Shown here piece after piece: positions 8,040 through 14,963 of a stretch of 64,000 nt of DNA. Source of the stretch: Paenibacillus silvestris (GTDB lineage Bacteria; Bacillota; Bacilli; Paenibacillales; NBRC-103111). The notes under the pieces were generated by a model. It saw nothing but the letters and a program-made list of their open reading frames with translations. It ran no database searches and was not told where the DNA came from. The stretch's first letter is position 1; the number at the start of each line of letters is the position of its first letter. The translations under genes and the position numbers were made by a program. The stretch spans positions 74,017 through 138,016 of the forward strand of contig NZ_WTUZ01000014.1 in the NCBI RefSeq assembly GCF_009882985.1. Reading direction: 5' to 3'.

Positions 8040-8407
8040 CACACTTTTCCTCCTCTTCGCACCATTTCAGTTAGCTGTTCTACCGTTATACCTAGCTTTT
8101 CAGCTTCTTTTACCATCGCCACGACAAACTGTTCATAAAATAATTCTTTTCTCTTCTCCATCAGCTTCGTTCGCGCTCCCTCCGCTACAAACATGCCAAT
8201 CCCGCGTTTCTTATACAAAATGCCTTGGTCCACCAACAAATTAACACCTTTCGCCGCGGTCGCCGGATTAATTTGATAAAAAGCTGCGAATTGATTCGTA
8301 GAAGGTACCTGCGATTCCTCCGGCATTCTTGCCTCAATAATGTCATCTTCAATGCGTTCCGCGATCTGCACAAAAATCGGGCGGCTGTCATCCATCGTCA
8401 AACCCAT
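8039..8407 (-). CDS. GntR-family regulator (YtrA subfamily)
   Basis: 122 residues. A winged helix-turn-helix occupies residues about 10-75 (IFVQIAERIEDDIIEARMPE, PSTNQFAAFYQINPATAAKG, LYKKRGIGMFV). The short helical tail lacks a ligand domain, as in the YtrA subfamily that represses adjacent ABC genes. The start is uncertain: the ATG at 8407 has GGTGAGG only 2 nt away, and an ATG four codons later is an alternative. A palindrome overlapping the promoter at 8425-8448 is the probable binding site. Confidence 0.85.
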   Translation of the reverse strand: MGLTMDDSRPIFVQIAERIEDDIIEARMPEESQVPSTNQFAAFYQINPATAAKGVNLLVDQGILYKKRGIGMFVAEGARTKLMEKRKELFYEQFVVAMVKEAEKLGITVEQLTEMVRRGGKV

Positions 8408-8424
8408 TTCCTCACCACCAGATT

Positions 8425-8448
8425 GGTTAGTTACTCATGTAATTAACC
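8425..8448. promoter_or_regulatory. Probable GntR operator
   Basis: GGTTAGTTAC (8425-8434) and GTAATTAACC (8439-8448) form inverted arms of 10 bp with one mismatch. The site covers the downstream half of the -10 element. It lies directly in front of the regulator gene, so autorepression is inferred. Confidence 0.5.
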
Positions 8449-8474
8449 ATACAACCAAAGGACTTCATTGTCAA
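8446..8474 (-). promoter_or_regulatory. sigma-A promoter of the gntR-ABC operon
   Basis: The minus strand has a perfect TTGACA (8469-8474), a 17-bp spacer and TATGGT (8446-8451). The -10 overlaps the inverted repeat of the operator. Confidence 0.65.
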
Positions 8475-8582
8475 CAGGCAGCGTGCAATTTGGGCACTCC
8501 TTCAAACATAAATCCCCTCCAAACTGGGAATACCACTAGAACAAACCGTCATCCACTACTCCCATGAGAGGTAAATCAGCCT

Positions 8583-9623
8583 ATGTTTTTATCTAAAATA
8601 CGACTAACCTTCGTTGCCCTGTTGCTTATATCAACGTCAGTTACCACCTATCGCGCGGAATCAATGGTACAAGAGGTGCAGAGCACTGGGGGCCAGCAAG
8701 CTGGAAACAGAACAAACGAGGCTCCCTCTGCCCTGCAGGGACCCCCGTTGTTTTCCTTCTCCGTGCTTAGTGATACTCATATCATGACCACGGATAACGT
8801 GTCTCAATTGCTGCTCAGTCGCGCGTTGGCGGATCACCACAAGCAACGCCCAGAGAGCAAGCTGCTCGTCCTCAACGGCGACCTGACGGGCGGCAGCGAG
8901 GGCGACTATCGCAGCTTGATGGGGCTGCTCAGCAGCCAGCCGCATGCCCCTGTGCACGCGACCATGGGCAACCACGACTACTACGGCGTATGGCGTACGC
9001 CAGAGGGTGGCATGGATACATCGAAGATGAATCCAGCCTGGTCCAGTAAGCAAGCGGTCGCGTTATTCGACCGCGTATGGGGCTACGATAAGCCGTATCA
9101 CGAGCTTATCGTGGAGGGCTACCGCTTCCTCTTCCTTAGCGGGGAAGCGTATCGTGACGTGAACGCCTCCAATAAGGAGGATGCGTTCCTCTCGGCCGAG
9201 CAGCTCACTTGGCTGCGCGACAGGCTTACGGCCGCGGGCACGGCGGATGCCGGCAAGCCCGTGTTCGTGTTCCTCCATCAGCCGCTGCCGCAGACGCTGG
9301 ATGGCACGGATCGGGAGCTGGGCGTCGTCCAGCACCAGGAACTGCGGGAGCTGCTCGATGCGCACCCGAATGTTATTTTGTTCAGCGGCCATACCCACTG
9401 GAACCTGGAGACAACCAACCAAGTCAAGCAGCTGAAGTTTCTGGCCGCTTCCAGCGCCTCCATCCGCGAGGTATGGAGCGCTCAGAACGAGCCGGAGACG
9501 ATTGGCGTCAGCCAGAGTCTCATCGTGGACGTCTACAAAGACCGCGTGGTTATCATGCGGCGTGAGCATACGACGAAGCGCTGGATTGAGCCTTCCATCG
9601 CCAAAGGCTACGACGTCAAATAA
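8583..9623 (+). CDS. Secreted calcineurin-like metallophosphoesterase
   Basis: 346 residues with an N-terminal hydrophobic signal (residues about 6-22), so probably exported or membrane-anchored. The metal-binding blocks are all present and in order: SDTH (Asp64, His66), NGDLTGG (Asp100), GNHD (129-132), VFLHQPLP and GHTHW. These coordinate two metal ions for hydrolysis of phosphoester bonds. The region just after the signal is Ser/Gln/Ala-rich and looks like a linker. It stands alone and ends in a terminator shared with the convergent gene. The natural substrate is not evident. Confidence 0.85.
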   Translation: MFLSKIRLTFVALLLISTSVTTYRAESMVQEVQSTGGQQAGNRTNEAPSALQGPPLFSFSVLSDTHIMTTDNVSQLLLSRALADHHKQRPESKLLVLNGDLTGGSEGDYRSLMGLLSSQPHAPVHATMGNHDYYGVWRTPEGGMDTSKMNPAWSSKQAVALFDRVWGYDKPYHELIVEGYRFLFLSGEAYRDVNASNKEDAFLSAEQLTWLRDRLTAAGTADAGKPVFVFLHQPLPQTLDGTDRELGVVQHQELRELLDAHPNVILFSGHTHWNLETTNQVKQLKFLAASSASIREVWSAQNEPETIGVSQSLIVDVYKDRVVIMRREHTTKRWIEPSIAKGYDVK

Positions 9624-9674
9624 AAAAAGCCGCACTCCTATCCCCTATTATTGGGGGAAGGAGCGCGGCTTTTT
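9622..9674. terminator. Bidirectional terminator
   Basis: The stem AAAAAGCCGC/GCGGCTTTTT is extended by ACTCCT/AGGAG and CCCC/GGGG pairing. T tracts follow on both strands. It serves both the phosphoesterase and the convergent secreted-protein gene. Confidence 0.8.
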
Positions 9675-9680
9675 ATTCGA

Positions 9681-10775
9681 TTAGTTCGTCGCTGCTGGAG
9701 CTTGCGCAGCTTCATCTTGCGAAGGTTTGCCTTTAGGGCCGAAGCCTTTTTGCTCGACTTGCTTTTTGATGCTATCTGTCATGCTGTCTTTGATTTTGCT
9801 GATCAGATCATCCTCGCTGATGCCTTTGGCAGAAGCCACTTCAGCAAGGGATTTCCCCGCTTCCAATTCGGTTCTCAGCTCTTCTTGCGTCATGCCCAGA
9901 ATCTGTGTCAACGCTTCAGGGCTGCCGAAGAATCCAGGACCAAATCCGCCAGGACCGGGGTGATCGCCGCCTCTGCCTTCAGGACCGCCTTCAGGACGAG
10001 TGCTTTGCACTTCTTTCGTGATACGGTCGGATAGATCCGAAAGCATTTTATCCGCTTGCTCTTGCGTCAGCTTGCCAGCCGTAACTTCCGCGTTGATCGC
10101 CGTTGTTTCAGCAGCCACTAGCTTCGCTACGAAATCTGCTTCTGTCAGTCCTTTTTCAACCGCGAATGCGGATAATGTTTTGCCTGCCTTTAATGCTTCA
10201 TGCACAGCACTTGGCTCAACACTAAGGATAGTTGCTGTTTGCTCAAGTAGTTTGTCGCCGCCATGCCCTTTGCCGCCTCGGTCACCGCCTGGGAAGCCAC
10301 CTCGGAAGCCGCCTTTGAAACCAGTGCCATCGATTTGTTTCGTCAATTGGTCAGAGAGACCACTCACAATCTTGTCTGCTTGCTCTTGTGTAAGTTTACC
10401 AGCCGTCACCTGAGCTGTGATTGATGTCGTCTCTGCTGCGACCAGTTTCTGCAGGTAGTCGGCTTTCGTCAAGCCCTTCTCTTCTGCGAATGCGGATAGT
10501 GTTTTGCCTGCTTTCAATGCTTCTTGCACTGCGCTTTCCTCAACACCCAGGATCGTTGCTGTTTCTTTCAGTACGTTTCCTCCACGGAAGCCACCGCGAT
10601 CACCGAAATCTCTTCCGCCCTTGCCTGGACCTGCTTTATGAGTCATATCGTTGGCGGAAGTGCTTGTTGGCGTAGCTGCAAATGCTTGATTATGTAGGGC
10701 TCCAACAAAACCGACACCAAGTACAAAAGAAGCGATTAATGAACCTGTAAGAATTTTTCTGGAGATAGTTTTCAT
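9681..10775 (-). CDS. Secreted protein with three imperfect repeats
   Basis: 364 residues. A signal peptide ends near AFA-A at residues 31-34. Two near-identical modules lie at about 68-149 and 175-256 (ATIL-V--SAV-EALKAGKTL, SAFA-EKGLT-AD, LVAAETT, VTAGKLTQEQADK). A shorter third copy lies at about 286-343. Gly/Arg/Asp-rich linkers separate them. The LTQEQADK phrase recalls DUF2680-type secreted proteins, but I do not know a function. The ATG at 10775 has GGTGG 8 nt upstream; the in-frame ATG eight codons earlier has no ribosome site. Its promoter carries six boxes shared with the neighbouring two-component locus, so it is the likely main target of that system. Confidence 0.75.
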   Translation of the reverse strand: MKTISRKILTGSLIASFVLGVGFVGALHNQAFAATPTSTSANDMTHKAGPGKGGRDFGDRGGFRGGNVLKETATILGVEESAVQEALKAGKTLSAFAEEKGLTKADYLQKLVAAETTSITAQVTAGKLTQEQADKIVSGLSDQLTKQIDGTGFKGGFRGGFPGGDRGGKGHGGDKLLEQTATILSVEPSAVHEALKAGKTLSAFAVEKGLTEADFVAKLVAAETTAINAEVTAGKLTQEQADKMLSDLSDRITKEVQSTRPEGGPEGRGGDHPGPGGFGPGFFGSPEALTQILGMTQEELRTELEAGKSLAEVASAKGISEDDLISKIKDSMTDSIKKQVEQKGFGPKGKPSQDEAAQAPAATN

Positions 10776-10827
10776 CGTTTGTTCCACCTTTTCTTTCAAT
10801 TATTTTTGTTTGTTCCTTACAAAACCA

Positions 10828-10902
10828 AGTATAGATGCCTAACCTGAATTTGATCTGAGTATAAACTGAAGGTTAGTTGAGAGGTTTCTGAGAATTGGCT
10901 GA
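10828..10902 (-). promoter_or_regulatory. Promoter with six 11-bp-phased TCAG boxes
   Basis: On the plus strand CTGA-type tetramers start at 10844, 10855, 10866, 10877 (TTGA), 10888 and 10899, exactly 11 bp apart. Read on the minus strand they are TCAG boxes ending 10 nt before the -10 TATACT (10828-10833). Direct repeats with one-turn spacing are the usual site type of OmpR/PhoP response regulators. The same pattern precedes the regulator gene and the apbE-like gene. Confidence 0.65.
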
Positions 10903-10936
10903 AAAAGGAAACTCCTTGGGACGAGCGCATGGAGAG

Positions 10937-11130
10937 CTAATTGGTGGGTTTATGGGACTCTGACTTGTTAGCTACTATTGGCGGGGTTATGGGACTCTGA
11001 CTTGTTAGCTACTATTGGCGGGGTTATGGGACTCTGACTTGTTAGCTACTATTGGTGGGCTTATTACTTTAACTAGTTAGCTGCTATTGGTGGGTTTATT
11101 ACTTTAACTAGTTAGCTACTATTGGTGGGG
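10937..11130. repeat. Tandem repeat, 37-bp then 35-bp units
   Basis: The block GTTAGCTACTATTGG recurs with TTGG at 10941, 10978, 11015, 11052, 11087 and 11122, giving periods of 37, 37, 37, 35 and 35. The first units carry TTATGGGACTCTGACTT, the later ones TTATTACTTTAACTA. It occupies the first half of a 700-bp gap between genes. Confidence 0.9.
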
Positions 11131-11164
11131 GCATGTTACTTCAACCACCAAGTTACCACTAGCA

Positions 11165-11365
11165 TCTCTGTGGGCTAACGGACTGAGGTGACTCTATTTG
11201 CTGTTTTGGGGATAGGATTTTCGTCTAACGGACTCACGAGTCGCTAATGGCTATAAAATTGCCTAAAACTACGACAAATCACTAGATAACAGCTCCTGAG
11301 TCCGTTAGCCTCCAAATTCAGCTGAATTTGGCAATATAACGGCTTCTGAGTCCGTTAGAAGTGCT
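11165..11365. repeat. Intergenic repeat with facing CTAACGGACT boxes
   Basis: CTAACGGACT occurs twice in direct orientation (about 11174 and 11224). Its reverse complement AGTCCGTTAG occurs twice further on (about 11301 and 11349). The boxes could form long hairpins. This fills the rest of the gap up to the terminator at 11450; I see no gene in it. Confidence 0.6.
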
Positions 11366-11449
11366 GCCGTCGAGAGAGAGGGGCGCGGCCTGGGTTGAGC
11401 TTGGGCTCCTGTTCGGCCTCAGCCTCCAGCCAATCCCCCAAAAGCAAAA

Positions 11450-11479
11450 AACCTACCCCGGCATCCGCCGAGATAGGTT
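11450..11479 (-). terminator. Terminator of the first two-component operon
   Basis: AACCTA/TAGGTT with an inner CGGC/GCCG stem starts 2 nt after the kinase stop. On the minus strand it is followed by TTTTTGCTTTT. Confidence 0.75.
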
Positions 11480-11480
11480 C

Positions 11481-13004
11481 TCATTTCACCCCAGGGAGGA
11501 TCACCTTAAAGGTGGTTCCCTCCCCAACAATACTATGCACTTCAATCAATCCGCCGTGGAGCTGGACTATCGAATGTGTGATCGATAAGCCCAGACCAGC
11601 GCCGCCGCTCCGTCTTGCACGCGAGGTATCGATACGGTAAAACCGGTCAAACAGATGAGGAAGATGTTCAGGGGCAATCCCCTCCCCATTGTCATGGATG
11701 GCAATTTCCACGCCAGTTGGCGTCTGCGCTAGTGTAAGCCCGACCTGCCCGGTCATCGGGTGCGTATGCTGCACAGCATTGTGGAACAGGTTAAGCACAA
11801 CCTGCTTGATTTTATCCGGATCATACAGACATCGGGTCTGGCGGGCTAAGTGGAAAGTAACTTTCCTGTCTCCTGCCAGTAGACGAAGCTGAGGCTCCAT
11901 CTCATGAAGCATCTCATCCAGCACTCCTTCTGTCTTCTGAAAAGTGGGTGAACGGTCAAGCCGCGCCAGCAGAAGGAGGTCCTCGACCAGCTTGTTAATT
12001 CTCACAGACTCCCCATGCATGCTCTTCAATGCTTTCAGCAATGGTTCCGGCTGCTGATACGCTCCACGAAGCAGCACCTCTAGGAAGCCGTGTATAGACG
12101 TAAGCGGTGTGCGAAGCTCATGCGAAGCATCTGCCGCAAAACGGCGCATCTGCTCCTTCGCTTCCTTTTCCGCCTCAAAAGATACCTCCAACCGTTCTAG
12201 CATCCCATTAAATGAGGCGGCCAGACGATCCATTTCCAACTGTCCTTGATGTGCGGGGAACCGTTCGTTCAGGTTACCTGCATCAATCTGCTTGACCGTA
12301 TCCACCATGTTGGAGAGCGGAACCAGCGTTCGGCGTAAGACGGGAAGGAAGCCCAGAAGACCAAACACCATCGCTAACAAAGATAGAAAAATAAAGGTCA
12401 GCAGCTGCTGCACCAGCACATCCCGAATCGGCGCAACACTGGTGCTAGCTTGAATAATGCCCTGAAATCCAGGCCCACCGGGGCCGCCCCGGGATCGTTC
12501 TGGCTCTCCGCCAATCTGATGAAAAACGACTAGCTGATCATTGCCGCTTTCATCTTTGATGATGCGGTGTTCTAGCTTCATCTTCTTCTTTGCCAGAAGA
12601 CTCAGATATTCCTCTTGGCTTAATTGGGGAGTGGGCTGCTCAAAAGGTGAAGAGATCAGCTTATAATTTCCTTTGTCATCAATAAAAGCAATGGATAATT
12701 CCGATACGAAAATCCGCTCCTGCTCGCCCGTTAAACCAGGACGGTTATCACGGTTTGAGGGAAACACGGGATTTTGCCCCTCTCCAGCTCCCAAGCCCAG
12801 ACGCAGCATATTCGGCGGCAGCGCAGCAAGTTGGTTGCGGATCGTCTCCGCTTTGTTTTGATACATGAAACGTTGCATAACCACATACTGAAACACACCA
12901 ATGAGCAGCAGCAGCACGGACAGCACCAGTAAGGTCCTAGAAAGCAGTTGAAATTTCAGAGAGCCCGTCACAAAAAGATCGGCAAACCGGCCCTTCCTTT
13001 TCAT
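11481..13004 (-). CDS. Sensor histidine kinase (OmpR-type partner)
   Basis: 507 residues. There are two membrane helices (about 22-44 and 190-212) around an extracellular domain of about 145 residues that contains a Gly/Pro/Arg-rich stretch. HAMP follows (about 215-268), then HisKA with ASHELRTPLTS (His295), then an ATPase domain with NLFHNAVQH, DNGEGIAPEHL and GGAGLGLSI. It autophosphorylates and passes phosphate to the co-encoded regulator, whose stop it overlaps as ATGA. The sensed signal is not known. The target promoters can be guessed from the shared TCAG-box arrays. Confidence 0.9.
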   Translation of the reverse strand: MKRKGRFADLFVTGSLKFQLLSRTLLVLSVLLLLIGVFQYVVMQRFMYQNKAETIRNQLAALPPNMLRLGLGAGEGQNPVFPSNRDNRPGLTGEQERIFVSELSIAFIDDKGNYKLISSPFEQPTPQLSQEEYLSLLAKKKMKLEHRIIKDESGNDQLVVFHQIGGEPERSRGGPGGPGFQGIIQASTSVAPIRDVLVQQLLTFIFLSLLAMVFGLLGFLPVLRRTLVPLSNMVDTVKQIDAGNLNERFPAHQGQLEMDRLAASFNGMLERLEVSFEAEKEAKEQMRRFAADASHELRTPLTSIHGFLEVLLRGAYQQPEPLLKALKSMHGESVRINKLVEDLLLLARLDRSPTFQKTEGVLDEMLHEMEPQLRLLAGDRKVTFHLARQTRCLYDPDKIKQVVLNLFHNAVQHTHPMTGQVGLTLAQTPTGVEIAIHDNGEGIAPEHLPHLFDRFYRIDTSRARRSGGAGLGLSITHSIVQLHGGLIEVHSIVGEGTTFKVILPGVK

Positions 13005-13684
13005 GTCAAATCCATCCGGTAGCCGGCCCCGCGAATCGTGCGAATCAGCTTATGCTCCTTATCGTTCAGCTTATCGCGCAGAGACCGAATGTACACCTCC
13101 ACGATGTTCTCTTCGCCTCCAAAATCGTAGCCCCAAACTTTATCGAGAATCATCGATTTGCTGAGCACAAGCCCATGGTTAATTGCCATAAATTTAAGCA
13201 GCTCATATTCGGTTGGGGATAGCTCCAGCACTTTGTCATGCAGGCTAATCTCTTTGCGCCGGTCATCCATACGAAGGGGTCCAATCACAACCTCGCCGAA
13301 CAAATTCGGAAAATGATTGCGGATCCGCGCATAAATGCGGGCAAGCAGCTCCTCAAAGCTGAACGGTTTGACCATATAATCGTCCGCGCCGATGGTAAGT
13401 CCCTTGACGCGGTCATCGATTTCGTCCTTGGCTGTCAGCATGATAACGGCGACATTTTCCGTCTTTTTGATCATACGGCAAACTTCGAATCCGTCCATTC
13501 CTGGCATCATCACATCCAAAATCGCGATATGCGGCTGAAATTTATTGCACGTCGTGATGGCAGAAAGGCCATCCGATGCGGTCATGACCTCAAAGCCTTC
13601 ATTCGTCAGGCCTAATTCTAAAAATTCCAAAATATGAGGCTCGTCATCTACGAGCAGAATTTTGATTCCTTTTAACTGGCGCAT
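13001..13684 (-). CDS. OmpR-family response regulator
   Basis: 227 residues. The receiver domain has the acidic pocket LLVDDE, phosphoacceptor Asp57 in LDVMMPGMDG, the switch LTAKDE and KPF. A winged-helix DNA-binding domain occupies about 130-225, with LSPTEYELLKFM and IRTIRGAGYRM. The ATG at 13684 has GGAGG 9 nt upstream; the longer frame reaching 13768 crosses the regulatory region. Three TCAG boxes at 11-bp spacing lie just upstream (13761-13787), which suggests autoregulation. Confidence 0.9.
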   Translation of the reverse strand: MRQLKGIKILLVDDEPHILEFLELGLTNEGFEVMTASDGLSAITTCNKFQPHIAILDVMMPGMDGFEVCRMIKKTENVAVIMLTAKDEIDDRVKGLTIGADDYMVKPFSFEELLARIYARIRNHFPNLFGEVVIGPLRMDDRRKEISLHDKVLELSPTEYELLKFMAINHGLVLSKSMILDKVWGYDFGGEENIVEVYIRSLRDKLNDKEHKLIRTIRGAGYRMDLT

Positions 13685-13760
13685 GGGGTTGTTCCTCCCG
13701 GGTTCAATTCGATACAGACATTTTCTATAGTCAGTATCCCATATCCTGCCTAAAAGCAAC

Positions 13761-13787
13761 CTGAGCAAAAGCTGAAAGGTTGCTGAA
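13761..13787 (-). promoter_or_regulatory. Three 11-bp-phased TCAG boxes upstream of the regulator gene
   Basis: Plus-strand CTGA tetramers start at 13761, 13772 and 13783. No good -10 is placed at the same distance as in the sister promoters; GGATAT (13741-13746) is the closest candidate. Confidence 0.5.
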
Positions 13788-13827
13788 TACTTTTGCCGCC
13801 AGACCCCAAATCCGCGTGAATCTGAAC

Positions 13828-13883
13828 TTTTCAGTAATTTTTCAGCTAACTATCAATTGAATCTCAGGTAACACTTCTATAAT
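13828..13883 (+). promoter_or_regulatory. apbE-like promoter with TCAG boxes
   Basis: TTTTCAG occurs at 13828 and 13839. A degenerate unit (TATCAAT) comes 11 bp later and TCTCAGG another 11 bp later, giving CAG phase positions 13832, 13843, 13854 and 13865. A perfect TATAAT (13878-13883) begins 10 nt after the last box, the same spacing as in the promoter at 10828-10902. There is no clear -35, which fits an activator-dependent promoter. Confidence 0.55.
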
Positions 13884-13925
13884 GAAATCATCAAAGTAAG
13901 GACACAAAGAAAAGAGGAAACACTT

Positions 13926-14807
13926 ATGGAGCCATTTGCCCCTTCCTTCCATTCGTTCCATTTCCAATCGCTCAGATCTGAGATCGAATTATTGCTCCGC
14001 TGTGACGATCAAGAACGCACACTCATTACTAAATTAACCGATGATTGGTTTCGCAATGTCGACAAGCGGTTCAGCCCCGCTCTTGCTGACAGTGAAATCT
14101 CTCTGCTTAATACATTAGCTGGGGAAAACTGCATGGTTTCTAATACGATGTTGGAGGTGCTTTTTTTAGCTGAAATGTACCAAGCTGTGACTGATGGCTA
14201 TTATCATCCTCTCCATGCGAATGGTCTAAGTGCCGCCGCCCTTCTGGAATGGGAAGTAGATCCTTCTACGAAATCGATTAAGCTCCCCTACAATGCCAAC
14301 ATTCAATTGAGAGGGCTGGAGCAGAGTTGGGCGGTCAAGCGATTAGCTGAATATATGCGAAAAAAGCTTTCCCTGGAGCAAGGACTAATTCTCGCGGGAG
14401 GAGAAATCACCGTCTGGGGGCGAAACACACAGGGAACAGATCCTTGGATTATCGGTATTCAAAATCCCTGGCATGATAGCGCCAAACTTGGCGCCATCGC
14501 TTTACCCGAGGGTTCCCTATCTACGTACAGCCGATTCGAAGAACCGGACGCAGGCTCCGCCCATGATGTCGTGCAGTGCACGGTTGCCGGCCAAGATCTT
14601 GTGGAATGCCAGGTGTGGGCTAGGACGCTTGCACAACTTGGAGTGAAGGAAGGGCTGGCGCTGCTGGCCAAACGCACTTCCGTATGTGAAGCAATCGTGG
14701 TCACTGCCGAGCAGGAACTTCACTATTTCGGAAAAAAAGCCTCTCTCCACCGAAGATGGCTGGATATGCGAATTGATCATTATCACTTCCAGGATAAGGT
14801 ATCGTAA
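13926..14807 (+). CDS. Degenerate ApbE-like (FAD:protein FMN transferase family) protein
   Basis: 293 residues. Family landmarks are visible: RFSPALADSEISLLNTLAG early, LILAGGEITVWGRN near the middle, and a C-terminal ATALFVLG-like stretch as VWARTLAQLGVKEGLALL. ApbE proteins attach FMN to target threonines using FAD. Key features are altered here: the GKGYA segment reads EQSWA, AGGD reads AGGE, and the HIIDPRTG block is missing. Catalysis is therefore doubtful. The gene diverges from the two-component genes and its promoter has the same TCAG boxes, so it probably belongs to that regulon. No signal peptide is seen. Confidence 0.65.
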   Translation: MEPFAPSFHSFHFQSLRSEIELLLRCDDQERTLITKLTDDWFRNVDKRFSPALADSEISLLNTLAGENCMVSNTMLEVLFLAEMYQAVTDGYYHPLHANGLSAAALLEWEVDPSTKSIKLPYNANIQLRGLEQSWAVKRLAEYMRKKLSLEQGLILAGGEITVWGRNTQGTDPWIIGIQNPWHDSAKLGAIALPEGSLSTYSRFEEPDAGSAHDVVQCTVAGQDLVECQVWARTLAQLGVKEGLALLAKRTSVCEAIVVTAEQELHYFGKKASLHRRWLDMRIDHYHFQDKVS

Positions 14808-14820
14808 GGGCTTGGAACCT

Positions 14821-14904
14821 TTATCCACAAACTTGCGCACATTATCCACAATATTAAGATGATTTACCCACAAATATGATTATTTTATTCACAAGTTATC
14901 CACA
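14821..14904 (+). promoter_or_regulatory. Cluster of five DnaA boxes
   Basis: TTATCCACA occurs perfectly at 14821, 14842 and 14896. One-mismatch copies lie at 14864 (TTACCCACA) and 14885 (TTATTCACA). All five point the same way, with start-to-start distances of 21, 22, 21 and 11 bp, close to whole helical turns. There is no dnaA, dnaN or AT-rich unwinding region nearby, so this is more likely a DnaA titration or regulatory cluster than an origin. Confidence 0.8.
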
Positions 14905-14906
14905 GG

Positions 14907-14936
14907 TTGTTAGTAAGAACGAAAACATGATACAAT
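14907..14936 (+). promoter_or_regulatory. Putative sigma-A promoter of the BaiN/YtfP gene
   Basis: TTGTTA (14907-14912), an 18-bp spacer and TACAAT (14931-14936). The last DnaA box ends 2 nt before the -35, so bound DnaA could touch RNA polymerase. Confidence 0.45.
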
Positions 14937-14963
14937 TTTTCAAAAATGAACTAGAGGTATCGT

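Noticed and set aside
9063..9635. 190-codon open frame opposite the phosphoesterase gene
   Set aside because: The plus strand has all metal-binding motifs of a phosphoesterase in this region, so the minus frame is a shadow.
10937..11130. Possible CRISPR array
   Set aside because: The units touch each other without unique spacers, the unit length changes from 37 to 35 bp, and no cas gene is near. It is a plain tandem repeat.
14821..14904. Possible replication origin
   Set aside because: Five DnaA boxes are present, but dnaA, dnaN, gyr genes and an AT-rich unwinding region are missing. A regulatory or titration cluster fits better.
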